Source: Lactifluus volemus
Taxonomy: Eukaryota; Basidiomycota; Agaricomycetes; Russulales; Russulaceae
Direction: 5' to 3'
DNA length: 64,000 nt
Assembly (NCBI GenBank): GCA_022376515.1
Contig: WTXI01000100.1
Coordinates: 58,368 to 122,367 of the forward strand
Shown: piece by piece, positions 1 to 11,161 of the stretch
How positions within the stretch are numbered: position 1 is the stretch's first letter
How the letters are laid out: the number at the start of each line of letters is the position of its first letter
Notes under the pieces: generated by a model
Database searches by the model: none
What the model was told of the DNA's origin: nothing
Seen by the model: only the letters and a program-made list of their open reading frames with translations
Position numbers and translations under genes: made by a program

Positions 1-1574
1 CAGGGCGATTCGAACGCTGACGCTCGGTTATGAATGGCTCGATGTTTGATCCGGACAGCTCATACCCCCCTAGGTAAAGATCATGCAGCGCAGGTAACAC
101 CCCAACCGATTCCTCGTCAAGCCTCTGCAGCACCGACAAGATGGGCGAACACAACCCGCCAGATATAGACAAGGTATGAACAGCATAAAACGGGCGGAAG
201 ATTTCCTGCCATTCCGTGGAATCTCTGTCAGCTTGCCAAGTTGATTTCTCATGAAAGTCTTGGAAGTCGAGTAGATCAGCATAGCACAGGAAGAGCCTAA
301 ACTGGCGGCATATTTGTGCTAAAGATGAGACCTGAACTTCTCTTGTGCATGAGACTCTGAAAGAGAATTTGGCGAAAGTCGTTTTCAGAAGTCTGATCTC
401 CACCTCGCCACCACGGAAGACAATCTCTGCTCGATTGCATGACATAACTCTCGGTGAGGAACTGATGAACCGACGGAGTTGTCGCCATTGGGAGTCAAAT
501 GCGGGCTGGTTGAAGAGTGAGATATGAACAATTTCGAGTAATGGTGCATTGAATCGAGCCACGAGGTCGTCCAAGTACTCGATGACCCCTCGAAACTGGA
601 AGAGCGCCAGAGAGGAAAAGACAGCGTGTGTCGGCGGTAATGGGATGTTGGTTGTTCGATTAGGGATAGAAGCTGGGGATTTGAATCTGATGGTAAGGGA
701 CTTGAGCTTGGTCAAGGCGGAGGCACATGTAACCATCGCCTCGGGTGGAATGTAACCCGTAGGTGGTATATCGTGAAGGTGGAGCTCGGAAAGGTCACTA
801 GAAGACAAAAGAAGTTGAGGTAATGTCGGGAATGATATGCGGTGCAATCTGATTTGTCGTAGGCGTGGGGCGGATCCACCTAAGAACGTATTGGGAAATA
901 TTGGGGCATCTTCACCATTGGCACTGGGACAAAGCGTAAGACGTTCCAGTGCCGGAAATGGCTTCCGCATCGCTGAGACCAAACGCTGCAGTGGTATTCT
1001 TATTCCATACAGCGAAATCTCGCATACGCGGTCGGAATGCATGAGTGCACCAATAACATTATCCCCAAGCTCGACACGGTGCGACCGTATTTCGATGGGG
1101 AAGGGGGGCCAGACATTCAACGTCTCCCTCACTGGAGTACTGTCGGTGCAGAAAAGGCGCAGATCGAGATGCATCGCGGATGCAAACACGATGAATCGCC
1201 ACCTTTTACATACGTGCACTAGATTATTCCACGTCTTCGCCCGTGCCCCAGGAATACGTCCATGACCCAGTAAACAGAATTCAAAGATGTTTAAGAGGAC
1301 AGGGTCCGAGAGCGCCTCGATTGCAGAAGCACGTGGTGAAATATGATCTGCTCCATTCAATAAGCGATAGGTTTGAGCGCAGCGCATACCACGAACCTAG
1401 TAATCGTCTATTTGAAGGCGGAGGGGAAAGAATAGATCTTGTGGAAAGTCCGAGTCTCTTCATATCTGGCGCAAGGTCATCTGCTGAGTCTTCAAATATG
1501 TATTTTGACAACATGGCTACTTTCGCCTTTTGGGTCTCGCTGGAACTGGAAGGAAGCCAATCTGGACAAGTCAT
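1..1574 (-). CDS. F-box protein, cassette copy A, cut by the window edge
   Basis: Minus-strand F-box protein; its C-terminal end lies before base 1. The probable start at 1574 gives MTCPDWLPSSS, matching copies B and C. The F-box core (DPVLLNIFEFCLL) follows near 1300, then the family block with a conserved DLRLFCTDSTPV and WPPFPIEIRS, then a leucine-rich-like C-terminal half. F-box proteins recruit substrates to SCF ubiquitin ligases through Skp1; the C-terminal half of this group is diverged and its substrate cannot be read. Compared with copy C about 45 codons are missing before the F-box, and the N-terminal segment is in a different frame from the F-box, with the change near 1365. Either an intron joins them or the copy is damaged. 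From about 1350 to base 1 the F-box frame is open. Confidence 0.7.
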
Positions 1575-1736
1575 TAGAGACACTCATTATGGAGCTCATG
1601 GTGACTGCTCATACGCACCACACTGAACTTGGAATATCTTTGACTTGGACTCCTGTAGGGAACCGAGAACTACATCTGGTTGGAAACTTTCCAGTGACTG
1701 ATAAGAGTGAACAAGGTGACGCCAACAATAGATATA

Positions 1737-2916
1737 TCAACATACGGCACCATCAATGCACATAAGGTCGTCGTCATGAACAAGAGCCATATCGCATTCG
1801 GGTGACTGCTGCATGACATCATTGAATCGGACGCCCTGCGACGTGAGTCCAAGTACTCACCATAGATAGGTAATGTAGAATGGTGTGAAGGGGATCCTGA
1901 TACTTCGATGTGTTAATGGAAGGTCGGAGGACGGTAAATGGACAGGTTTACATTTGTATCCGCAGGGATTGTTACAAGTTGAGTGTCGAATTCAGGTTCA
2001 TGTCCACCTGAATCCTGATCTGGGTCCGCTGCCGCTCGAACCCTCGGTAATATTTTCAGAAATCTGGTGACATGGAAACCTCTGACGAATATGCACTGAT
2101 TCTGAGGCAAATCCTGATACCATCCGAGTCGTATCAGGCCAAATACTGTCGCGGGGTAGACGAACAAGCGTACCTGGCCACTTGGACCTGGATTGAACGA
2201 CACTCCTCGAGTATCTGCACGGGAGAACTGCCACATTACATTGACACCTGAAATGTCGGTAGTAACTCCGAAGGACACCCGTTCCTCAACCTGGCTCTCC
2301 GAGAATGCCACATTGGCCGATGATCTTGCAAGATGACGACCGGTGACCAAAATGATGTCTTCCATTTTTATCCCTAACCCAAGGTTCCGGGCGAATGCAA
2401 ACCAGACATCGATATGCTTGATTAGCCATTTTCCGAAATCTCCGACAGCGATGGTGTCCTTGCATTGAGCTGGCACGGGAAGAGATAAGATTGCACCCTT
2501 CTTCCTAGAGCATAGATATGTGACTCTTTCAGGTTCCGGCCTGACAAGTGGTCAGTGAGTGACAAGAAGATTTGTAGAGGTGATATCAATTACTCAGAGG
2601 CATTTATTCCGAACACATCAGGGTCAGTTCTGACTTCTGAAGAATGGAAGTCATTGGGGCTAAGTGTGCTCGTGCAAATATGCGATTGTCCATTGAGTTC
2701 TAGTGGTTCGTGGTATTCCGGAACGCTGGGGCTTTGTAATTCATGTTCACTGGCAAGTAGAGCATTGAAAAGACGATGGAATCTGCCACGGCGGATGAAA
2801 CCAACGTCGCCCACTTCCACAGAGTTATAAAGTCCCCCTGGACCTGGTTCCCATAGGGCACGTCCATAAGCAGGATACTTTGATCCAAGCTCGTCACGGA
2901 AAATGTCGTAGTTCAT
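1737..2916 (-). CDS. Conserved Agaricomycete protein of unknown function, copy A
   Basis: I recognise this as a family common in Agaricomycete genomes but know no function. The first exon starts MNYDIFRDEL and carries the block GDVGFIRRGRFHRLFNALL. The second holds GDFGKWLIKHIDVWFAFARN and ILVTGRHLARS, ending in NPGPSGQ. The third has NQCIFVRGFHVTRF, the fourth DPLHTILHY, and the last QSPECDMALVHDDDL, ending at TGA 1737-1739. Introns are short with normal GT-AG ends; the one after NPGPSGQ contains no stop and is a multiple of three, so the unspliced reading hides it. The last intron ends in ATGCAG, as shown by the diverged copy at 28.3-29.5 kb. No signal peptide or membrane segment is obvious. 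This copy appears intact, about 280 residues. Confidence 0.7.
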
Positions 2917-3923
2917 TACCACTATGGAGGGGAACGTGAAGTAGGATGGGAAAACCGAGCAGATCGTAAAACAACTTGTCGTCGTAGCCCTTATCGTGAT
3001 CGTGATATCCGAAAATAGAATCGTGAACTTGAAGTGCATCGCCCCATATCATGATGATCATTCGTTAGGTGCTAGTGCGGCTCGATTCACGTGATCTATC
3101 ATTCTGCGACTCGGTCGCACTGGCACTGGCAGCGTATCCACTCGTTGCGTCGTGTCTCAGTGCTACGACGCCGGCGTTCCTGTGGCCTCTCCAGTGGTTG
3201 CTCACAGGTACGCTTCGCTGGAGTTCGGCCTGGCTCTGGTGTTTGTCCATAAAATCACACAGCTTCGCTGACATCTGATGATGGGAATACTGCGGCCTGT
3301 ACGCTCTTCCGATGATTCGTCCGCAGTCCATTGGCCATCAAATATCTCATGCTCAAGCTTCCCCCGCCTCACATGAGCGCTACAGCGTGCTGGCTTGTTA
3401 CAGCTTTCAGTGCTTGGACTTCCCTTGCTCCCTCCCCAAGCCAGCTTGAACTCGGTTTGATCCTCTTCTGAATCCGCGCGCGTCCGTTGGAACAGGCCAC
3501 AGAGTTCACCCTCGGGCTCCCGGTGTAGTGCAGTATACTTTTTGTTCTCAATTCGACTCCCGTTATTACAGCTCAAATACCACAAGAAACCTGAGAAGCG
3601 GTGTCACGACGTTATGGGCGAAAATGCCGAAGTGCTTGTGGCCCTAGTTGTTCACCGGCACGCTTCATCGGGGTTCAGCCTGGCTGTTGCGTGTGCCCAC
3701 AAAGTCACTCTGATAGTTTTTTTTTTTTTTGCTTTGGCTTTTGCATGTGCAGGTCAGCTGTGAAGTTGGGTCTAGGGATATGATATGCACGTTTCATTTT
3801 CGAATGTTTTTTCCTTCCGTACGTTACAAAAGTGCCACCAGGTTTGTAAAAGATAGAGTGTATAGTATCTGAACTCGGATAAGGTTTTCCTTGTATCAAA
3901 ATCGATCCTGTTCGTGCAGCATA
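2917..3923. other. Spacer between cassettes A and B
   Basis: No gene is supported here. The spacer holds two copies of a short repeat (about 3160-3265 and 3640-3710) and a T run at 3718-3731. It also holds a segment at 3266-3420 that matches 8512-8670 in the next spacer. Open frames here have no family resemblance. Confidence 0.6.
3160..3265 (+). repeat. Short spacer repeat, best copy of five
   Basis: A stretch with the core GGCGTTCCTGTGGCC, then GTTGCTCAC, a CGCTTC, a GGAGTTC and GTTTGTCCA. Related copies lie at about 3640-3710, 7415-7509, 8920-9000 and 12478-12560, all on the same strand and all in spacers of the F-box cassettes. The 3640 and 8920 copies keep only the second half. It has no coding frame in common between copies. 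Confidence 0.6.
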
Positions 3924-5721
3924 TCACTTTTTTTTTGCAGATTTTTTGTCCTTGATACGACGTGCAGGAACAGCGGCCCGGGGATGGCGCAAAGAATTGG
4001 TGGCCGGGCCCCGGGGGGTGAAGTTACCAGGTGGCGTCATTCCGTCCCAGCTATGGACGATGACAGGGCGTTTCGAATCCTGACGCTTGGTTATGAATGG
4101 CTCGATGTTTGATCCGGATGGCTCATACCCCACTAGGTAAAGATCCTGCAGTCTAGGTAACACCCCAGCCGATTCCTCATCAAGCCTCTGTAGAACCGAC
4201 AAGATGGGGGTATGCAACCCGCCAGATATAAACAAGGTATGAACAGCCTTAAAATTGCGGAAAATGTCCTGCCATGCCGCGGACTCTTTGACGTTTAGCC
4301 AAGTTGATTTCTCGTGGAAACCCTTGTCTTGGAAGTCGAGTGATTTAACACTGAACCGGAGGGAGCGGAAATCGTGGCATATTTGTGCCATAGATGAGAC
4401 CTGAACTTCTCTTGTGCATAAAATTCTCAACGAGAATCTGAATCTGGCGAGAGACGCGTTAAGAAGTTTGATCTCCACCTCGCCACCAGTGAAGACAATC
4501 TCCGCTCGATTGCATGACGTCTGCATCCGCGTGAAAGCGGTGAACCGATCGAGTTGACACAAGTGGAAGGAGAACTCGTTAAAGAGTGTGATATTGACAA
4601 CTTCAATATCTGGTGCATAGAATCGAGCCAGGAGGTCGTCCAAGTACTCGCAGGCTCCTCGAAACTGAAAATGCGTGAGAGAGGAAAAGACAGCGCGTGT
4701 CGACGGACGTGGGGTACTGATTGTATGATCATGAAGGGATTTGAATCCGATGGTAAGGGACTTGAGCTTGGTCAAGGCGGAGGCACACGCAACCATCGCC
4801 TCGGGTGGAATGTAACCCGTAGGTGGTATATCGTGAAGGTGGAGCTCGGAGAGGTTACTAGAAGACAAAAGAAGTTGAGGTAATGTCGGGAATGATATGT
4901 GGCGCAAGGTAATTTCTCGAAGGCGTGGGGCGGATCCACCTAAGAACGTATTGGGAAGCTGCGCTGGCGCATTCATACCATCTGCATCGGGACAAAGCGA
5001 AAGAAGTTCCAGTGCCGGAAATGGCTTCCGCATCGCTGATTCCAAACGCTCGGGTGGTATCCTTTTTCCATAGATCGAAATTTCGTATATGCGGTCGGGA
5101 TGCATGAGTGCATCAATAATGTTATCCCCAAACTCGACATTGTACGACCGTATTTCGATGGGGAAGGGGGGCCAGACATCCAATGTCTCCCTCACTGGAG
5201 TACTGTCGGTGCAGAAAAGGCGCAGATCGAGATGCATCGCGGATGAAAACACGACGATTCGCCACCTTTCACATACGTGCACTAGTCTATTCCACATCTT
5301 CGCCCGTTCCCCCGGAATACGTTCGTGAAGCATCAAGCAGAATTCAAAGATGTCTACGAGGACATTGTCTGAGAGCATCTCGATTGTAGCAGCACATCGT
5401 AAAATATGATCTGCACCATTCAATAAGCGATTGTTTTGAGCACAGCGCATACCACGAACCAGGTCGTTGAAGCCTTGGGTTGAAGCCAGGCTTTTTTGAA
5501 AAATGGCTTGTGTAAAGTTGGGTGGCCAGAGACAGGGGAGGATTGAGGAGTGACCCGGGGTCAGATGACAGTCTCGTTGAAGGCGCATTGGAAAGTCTGA
5601 GACTCTCCATAATTGGCGCAAGATAATCTGCTGAGTCTTCAAATATGTATTTTGACAACGTGGCTACTCTCGCCCTTTGGGTCTCGCTGGAACTGGAAGG
5701 AAGCCAGTCTGGACAAGTCAT
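3924..5721 (-). CDS. F-box protein, cassette copy B
   Basis: F-box protein related to copies A and C. The F-box core reads LSDNVLVDIFEFCLML, near 5390, followed by HVCERWRIVVFSSAMHLDLR and a leucine-rich-like C-terminal half ending in a lysine-rich tail (DKKSAKKK). The frame is open from about 5640 to the stop at 3924. The N-terminal segment that begins MTCPDWLPSSS (start 5721) is in another frame, so either an intron lies between about 5640 and 5420 or an indel broke the gene. Copy C, which lacks about ten bases here, is continuous. The product would be a cytoplasmic or nuclear SCF adaptor of about 570-600 residues. If translation starts within the open frame, an internal methionine near 5585 is the best choice. 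Confidence 0.75.
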
Positions 5722-5745
5722 TAGAGACACTCACTATGGAGCTCA

Positions 5746-7014
5746 TCATGACTGCTCATACGCACCACACTGAACTTGGAATATCTTTGGCCTGGACTCC
5801 TGTAGGGAACTGAGAACTACATCTGGCTGGAGACCTTCCAGTGACTGAAAGAGTGAACGCTTAAGGTCATCGTCATGAACAAGAGCCATGTCGCATTCGG
5901 GTGACTGCTGCATGATATCGTTGAATTAGACCCCCTGCGACGTGAGTCCAAGTACTCACCACAGAAAGGTAATGTAGAAGCGTGTGAAGGGGATCCTGAT
6001 ACTTCGACGTGTTAAAGGAAGGTCTGAGGAGGGTAAATGGACAGGTTTACGTTTGTATCTGCAGGGATTGATACAAGTTGAGTGTCGAATTCAGGTCCAT
6101 GTCCACCTGAATCCTGATCTGGGTCCGCTTCTGCTCGAAGCCTCGGTACTATGTTCAGAAATCTGGTGACATGGAAACCTCTGACGAATATGCACTGATT
6201 CTCAGGCAAATCCTAATACCATCCGAATCCTATCAGGCCAAATACTGTCGCGGGGTAGACGAACAAGCGTACCTGGCCACTTGGACCTGGATTGAACGAC
6301 ACTCCCCGAATATCTTCACCGGAGAACTGCCACGTCACATTGACACCTGAAGTATCGGTGCTAACTCCAAAGGAGACCTGTTCCCCAAGCTGGCTCTCCG
6401 AGAATGCCACATTGGCGGACGATCTTGCAAGATGACGGCCGGTGACCAAAATGATATCCTCCATGCGGTTTATCCCGAATCCAAGGTTCCGGGCGAATGC
6501 AAACCAGACATCGATATGCTTGATTAGCCATTTTCCGAAATCTCCGAAAGCGACGGTGTCCTCGCATTGAGCTGGCACGGGAAGAGATAAGATTGCTCCC
6601 TTCTTCCTAGAGCATAGATATGTGACTCTCTCAGGTTCCGGGCTGACAAGAGGTCAGTGACAAGAAGATTTATAGAGGCGACCTGAATTACTCAGAGGCA
6701 TTTATCCCGCGTCCACCAGGGTCGACTGTGACTTCTGTAGAACGGAAGGCATTGGGACTGAGTGTGCTCGTGCAAATATGCGATGGTTCATTAGGTTTTA
6801 GTGGTTCGTGATATTCCGGGACCCTGGAGCTTTGTAATTCATGTCCTCTGGCGAGTAGGGCGTTGAAAAGACGATGGAATCTGCCACGGCGAATGAAACC
6901 AACGTCGCCCACTTCCACAGAGTTATAAAGTCCCCCTGAACCCGGTTCCCATAGGGCATGTCCATAAGCAGGATACTTTGATCCAAGCTCGTCACGGAAG
7001 ATGTCGTAGTTCAT
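5746..7014 (-). CDS. Conserved Agaricomycete protein of unknown function, copy B, altered C-terminus
   Basis: Same family and exon layout as the copy at 1737-2916: MNYDIFRDELGSKYPAYG in exon 1 (start 7014), then FGKWLIKHIDVWFAFARN, NQCIFVRGFHVTRF and QSPECDMALVHDDDL. A deletion just after HDDDL removed the normal end. The frame runs on for about 36 codons through what is non-coding spacer in copies A and C, and stops at 5746, only 24 bases before the F-box start of the same cassette. A TAA near 5930 would look like a nonsense codon but falls inside the last intron. Function unknown. Confidence 0.6.
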
Positions 7015-7194
7015 TACCACTATAGGGGGAACTTGAAATAGATGGAAAAACCGACTCGGAGCAGATCGTAAAGCAACCTGTCGTCGTAGGCCTTATCGTG
7101 ATCGTGAATCGTGATATCCGAAAATAGAGTTGTGAAGTGCATCGCCCAATACAGTATCATTCGTCGCACACTCGATTTACGTGATCTGTCATTT

Positions 7195-7390
7195 CTTTTT
7201 TTCTTTTTCTTTTTTGCAAACTGCCTTTCGGCGCGGAAGTAGGCGGGAAGCTTGCACAGTCCAGGGGAAACGCCTTTTAGGTAATACCCACTAAACCCCC
7301 AGCGGTGATGTTGAGATTCGAACCCACGACCCCTGCAGGCTGGACAAGCCCAGGGGACAGGCTTGTCTGGTCGCACCAGTGCATTCGCTC
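7195..7390 (-). mobile_element. tRNA-derived SINE-like insertion
   Basis: On the minus strand this segment contains a near-perfect RNA polymerase III B box (GGTTCGAATCT at about 7312-7322). It ends, at its low-coordinate side, in an A-rich tail (seen as T-rich 7197-7217). Comparison with cassette A shows that the piece from about 7195 to 7390 is inserted into spacer sequence: both flanks (GTGATCTRTCATT on one side, GTGCTACG and GGCGTTCCTGTG on the other) are shared. The A box is degenerate. Head, body and A-rich tail are the layout of a SINE. A functional tRNA is unlikely because no full cloverleaf can be folded by eye. A clear target-site duplication was not found. Confidence 0.55.
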
Positions 7391-9194
7391 CTTCGCGCCA
7401 TGTCTTACAAAGTCCAGTGCTACGATGGCGGCGTTCCTGTGACCTTGCCAGGGGTTGCTCATCTTCGCTGGAGTTCAGCCTGGCTGTTGTGTTTGTCCAC
7501 AAAATCACTTTCTAGTCATTTATTATTTAAATGTTTAAGGGATTTTGCCTGTGTACGCTGACCAGAGGATGTTACTTTTAAGTTTACTAGTAACCCCTAT
7601 CCTCATCAGCGTAACTGACATCTCAGACTCGTAACTACTCAGTAATCTGCATCACCCTTAGCTGTGGACCTAATTTACTAGGCACGACGGGCATTTGGCT
7701 CGAATAATACTCATTTCTCTGTTGAGAAGATTCTACAAGCAGGATGCGAGGGACTTGGTCCGCGAAGCCATACTGATCAATACACAAGCTGTGTTTGTAA
7801 TTTAGTTGGTACGTCAATGCTTTCTCCATTCCTGCGATGGTGTTGCCAAGTGTCTGTGCAACAATTGGAGCTGGAAAAAGGATGGTTCACAGCTCGGTGC
7901 GAGTCCCTTCTTGAATGTCACATGTAAGGCAAACTGAACAGGTGAGAGCTTTTTTGGAGCGCTATAGTTCTGGGAACCTCTCAAATAGTGACTCGTTCAG
8001 TTAACTGCTCCTAGAGAATTACCTGATTTTGTTATGCAGAGACCTTCAGGCCTGAGTTTGTTCGTGCAACTTTGCTTTAGCATCTGAAGTTTTAGTGGGC
8101 TATGGTGTTTCAGAAGACGGAACTATCATGAAGATTGTCGCTGTTGTCGATGGATTGCGATAATCCGTCGAGGAACTGATTCTTGCGTTAGAATGCCTCG
8201 GAAGGTGAACTTCAGTCTGTGTTAGTGCCGTATCGTGGTGATAATAGATGGCGACGTAGAATAGGATAATCAGCACAAGTAGGAGGCATCGTCATATTGA
8301 AACGTCAGGCGTGCCTTGAATTGAACTTTGAACTCCGAGTCCAAATGACACCTAAGAATCTCCGAACTGGAACAACCACTGTACAGCAAAGCTACGTGGA
8401 ACTGTCCCATCATCACCAGTTGCCATACCCAGGGTTGTCTTACGACCCTGGGCCTTGCTAGAGTACGGACCTGGATTAGTTTTAAACGTAGTACCAATAC
8501 AGGTTCCCGGCCCTGACATCTGATGATGGGAATACTGCAAACTCCTCCGATAATTTGCCCGCAGACTATTTGGCCGTTAAATCTCTCACGCTCACGCTCT
8601 CCCCACCTCATACATAGGAGCGCGACAGCATGCTGGCTTATTACAGCTCTCAGTGCTTGGGCTTCCCCTGCTCCCTCCCCAAGCAAACTTGAACTCAGTT
8701 TTGCCCTCTTCTGAGTCCCCGCGTGTTTGCTGGAACAGGCCACCGAGTCCACCCTCGGGCTCCCAGTGCATTTCGAGGCGGTGCAGTACTATCCAATTTT
8801 TTCTCAGTTTGACTCCCGTTAGTACAGCCCACTGGCAAATACCACAAAATAACCTGGGAAGTAGGGAACATATGACGAACGAGGTTCGACGACGCTATGG
8901 GCGATGATGCCGAAGTTCTTGTCCCTAGTTGTTCACTGGAACGCTTCATCGGGGTTCAACGCTCTGCCTGGTTGTTGCGCGTGCCCACAACTCACTCTCT
9001 AGTCTGATAGTCTTTTTTGCTTTTGCGTGTGCAGGTCAACTGTGAAATTGGGTCTAGGGGTATGTTATGCACGTTTCGTCTTTCCTTGCGTTACAAAAGT
9101 GTCTTCAGTCTGGCAAAAGATAGAGAACAGTGTAAGGTATCTGAACTCGAATAAGGATTTCCTGGTATCAAATCGATCCTACTCGTGCAGCATG
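7391..9194. other. Spacer between cassettes B and C with a 1 kb insertion
   Basis: Relative to the A-B spacer, about 1 kb (7510-8511) is extra. Within it, 7960-8110 weakly resembles exons 1-2 of the MNYDIF family on the minus strand (for example TCGTGCAA and TTTTAGTGG in the same order), so it may be the worn remains of another copy. From 8512 the spacer again matches the A-B spacer, and 8920-9000 carries the short spacer repeat. No intact gene is supported. Confidence 0.4.
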
Positions 9195-11018
9195 TTACCA
9201 CTTTTCGTCCTTCATACGACGTGTACGAACACTGGCAACAAGGGGCTGGGGATGGAGCAAAGGACTGGCCGCGGTGGCGGTCGCGGTGGGGATCGGGTCA
9301 ACTATTGGCGGCATTCCTTGCCAGCTATGGACGGAAACAGGGCATTTCGAACGCTGACGCTCGGTTATGAATGGCTCAATTTTTGATCCGGATAGCTCAT
9401 ATCCCCCTAGGTAAAGATCCTGCAGTGCGGGTAACACCCCAGCCGATTGTTCATCAAGCCTCTGCAGCACCGAAAAGATGGGCGAACGCAACCCGCGAGA
9501 AATACATAGGGTATAAACGGCATCAAACTTGCGGAGAATGTCCCGCCATGCCATGAGATCTCTGTCGGCTTGCCAAGTTGATTTCTCATGGAAACCCTCG
9601 TCTCGGAAGTCGAGCAATTTAACACGGGACAGGGGGAGCCAAAAGTCGCGGATTATTTTTGCCATGGATGAGACCTGAACTTCTCTTGGGCATAGAATTC
9701 TCAAAGAGAATCTGGCGAGAGATGCTTTCAGAAGTCGGATCTCCACCTCGCTACCAGTGAAGACAATCTCCACTCGATTGTATGACCCGACTCTCCGTAA
9801 GTAATGGATTAGCAGTTTTTGCCAGCGGAAGTGAAAGAAGAGCTGGTCGAAGAATGTGATATTGACAACTTTGAGTGCTGGTGCATCAAATCGAGCCACG
9901 AGGTCCTCCAAGTACTTGCTGGTCCCTCGAAACTGGAAGTGTGTGAGAGAGGAAAAGACAGCGCGTATCGGAGGTAATTGAATGTTGGTTGTTCGATTAG
10001 GGATAGAAGCTGGGGATTTGAATTCGATGGTAAGGGACTTGAGCTTGATCAAGGCGGAGGCACACGTAACCACTTCTTCGGGTGGCATGTAACCCGTAGG
10101 CGGTATATCGTGAATGTGGAGCTCGGAAAGGTTACTAGAAGATAAAAGAAATCGAGGTAATGTCGGGAATGATATACGGTGCAAAGTGAGTTCTCGTAGG
10201 CACGGGGCAGATCCACCTAAGAACGTATTGGGAAGCTCCTCATCGGCATCGGGACAAAGCGAAAGACGATCCAGTGCCGGAAATGGCTTCCGCATCGCTG
10301 ATGCCAAACGCTCCAGTGGTATCCTTATTCCATACAGCGAAATCTCGCATATGCGGTCGGCATGGATGAGCGCATCAATAATGTTATCCCCAAGCTCCAC
10401 ATGATCCGACCGTATTTCGATGGGGAAGGGGGGCCAGACATCCAACGTTTCCTTCACTGGAGTACTGTCGGTGCAGAAAAGGCGCAGATCGAGACGCATC
10501 GCGGATGAAAACACGATATATCGCCACCTTTGACATACGTGCACTAGGTTATTCCATGTCTTCGCCCGTGCCCCCGAAATACGTTCATGGCCCAGTAAGC
10601 AGAACTCAAAGATGTTTAAGAGGACAGGGTCGTCTGGGAGCGCCTCGATTGTAGTAGCACATGGTAAAATATAATCTGGAAGCGATTGATTTGAGCGGAG
10701 CGCATACCCCGAACCCCGTCGTTGAAGCCTTCTTTCGGAGCCAGATACTTTTGAAATAAGGCTTGTGTGAACTTGGGTGGCCAGATCCAGAGGAGAATTG
10801 AGTGGGGACGCTGGGTCAGACGATGGTGTCTCCGAAGGCGGAGATGAAGGAACAGAGCTTGTGGAAAGTCGGAGTCTCTCCATATCTGACACAAGATCAT
10901 CTGCTGAGTTTTCAAACGTGTATTTTGACAACATGGCTACTTTGGCCTTTTGGGTCCCACTGGAATTGGAAGGGAGCCAGTCTGGATGAGCCATAGAGAC
11001 CGTCACTATGGGACCCAT
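9195..11018 (-). CDS. F-box protein, cassette copy C, intact
   Basis: Single open frame of 607 codons from ATG 11018 (MGPIVTVSMAHPDWLP) to the stop at 9195. The second methionine at 10994 matches the start used for A and B and may be the true one. An F-box core, LPDDPVLLNIFEFC, lies near residue 120, followed by WNNLVHVCQRWRYIVFSSAM, a common layout in Agaricomycete F-box proteins. The C-terminal 400 residues have irregular leucine-rich-like repeats (LRELTLHRISFPTLP, LKSLTIEF). By family it should bind Skp1 and present an unknown target to an SCF ubiquitin ligase. The N-terminal 100 residues are polar and probably disordered. It is the only one of the three copies with one uninterrupted frame. 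Confidence 0.85.
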   Translation of the reverse strand: MGPIVTVSMAHPDWLPSNSSGTQKAKVAMLSKYTFENSADDLVSDMERLRLSTSSVPSSPPSETPSSDPASPLNSPLDLATQVHTSLISKVSGSERRLQRRGSGYALRSNQSLPDYILPCATTIEALPDDPVLLNIFEFCLLGHERISGARAKTWNNLVHVCQRWRYIVFSSAMRLDLRLFCTDSTPVKETLDVWPPFPIEIRSDHVELGDNIIDALIHADRICEISLYGIRIPLERLASAMRKPFPALDRLSLCPDADEELPNTFLGGSAPCLRELTLHRISFPTLPRFLLSSSNLSELHIHDIPPTGYMPPEEVVTCASALIKLKSLTIEFKSPASIPNRTTNIQLPPIRAVFSSLTHFQFRGTSKYLEDLVARFDAPALKVVNITFFDQLFFHFRWQKLLIHYLRRVGSYNRVEIVFTGSEVEIRLLKASLARFSLRILCPREVQVSSMAKIIRDFWLPLSRVKLLDFRDEGFHEKSTWQADRDLMAWRDILRKFDAVYTLCISRGLRSPIFSVLQRLDEQSAGVLPALQDLYLGGYELSGSKIEPFITERQRSKCPVSVHSWQGMPPIVDPIPTATATAASPLLHPQPLVASVRTRRMKDEKW

Positions 11019-11161
11019 CGTGACGTCATGCTGATCATACGCACCACACTGAACTTGGAATATCCTTGGCTTGGACTCCTGTAGGTAACCGAGAACTACA
11101 TCTGGCTGGAGACTTTCCAGTGACTGAAAGAGTGAACAGGGCGGCGCCAACAATAGATATA

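Noticed and set aside
5920..5945. In-frame TAA in the last exon of MNYDIF copy B, and a lost AG acceptor at the same place in copy C
   Set aside because: The diverged copy at 28.3 kb shows that the last intron ends at the later ATGCAG, so both changes lie inside the intron.
7300..7390. A functional tRNA gene
   Set aside because: Only the B box and T-loop are good; no full cloverleaf or acceptor stem can be folded, and the tail is A-rich. Better explained as a SINE.
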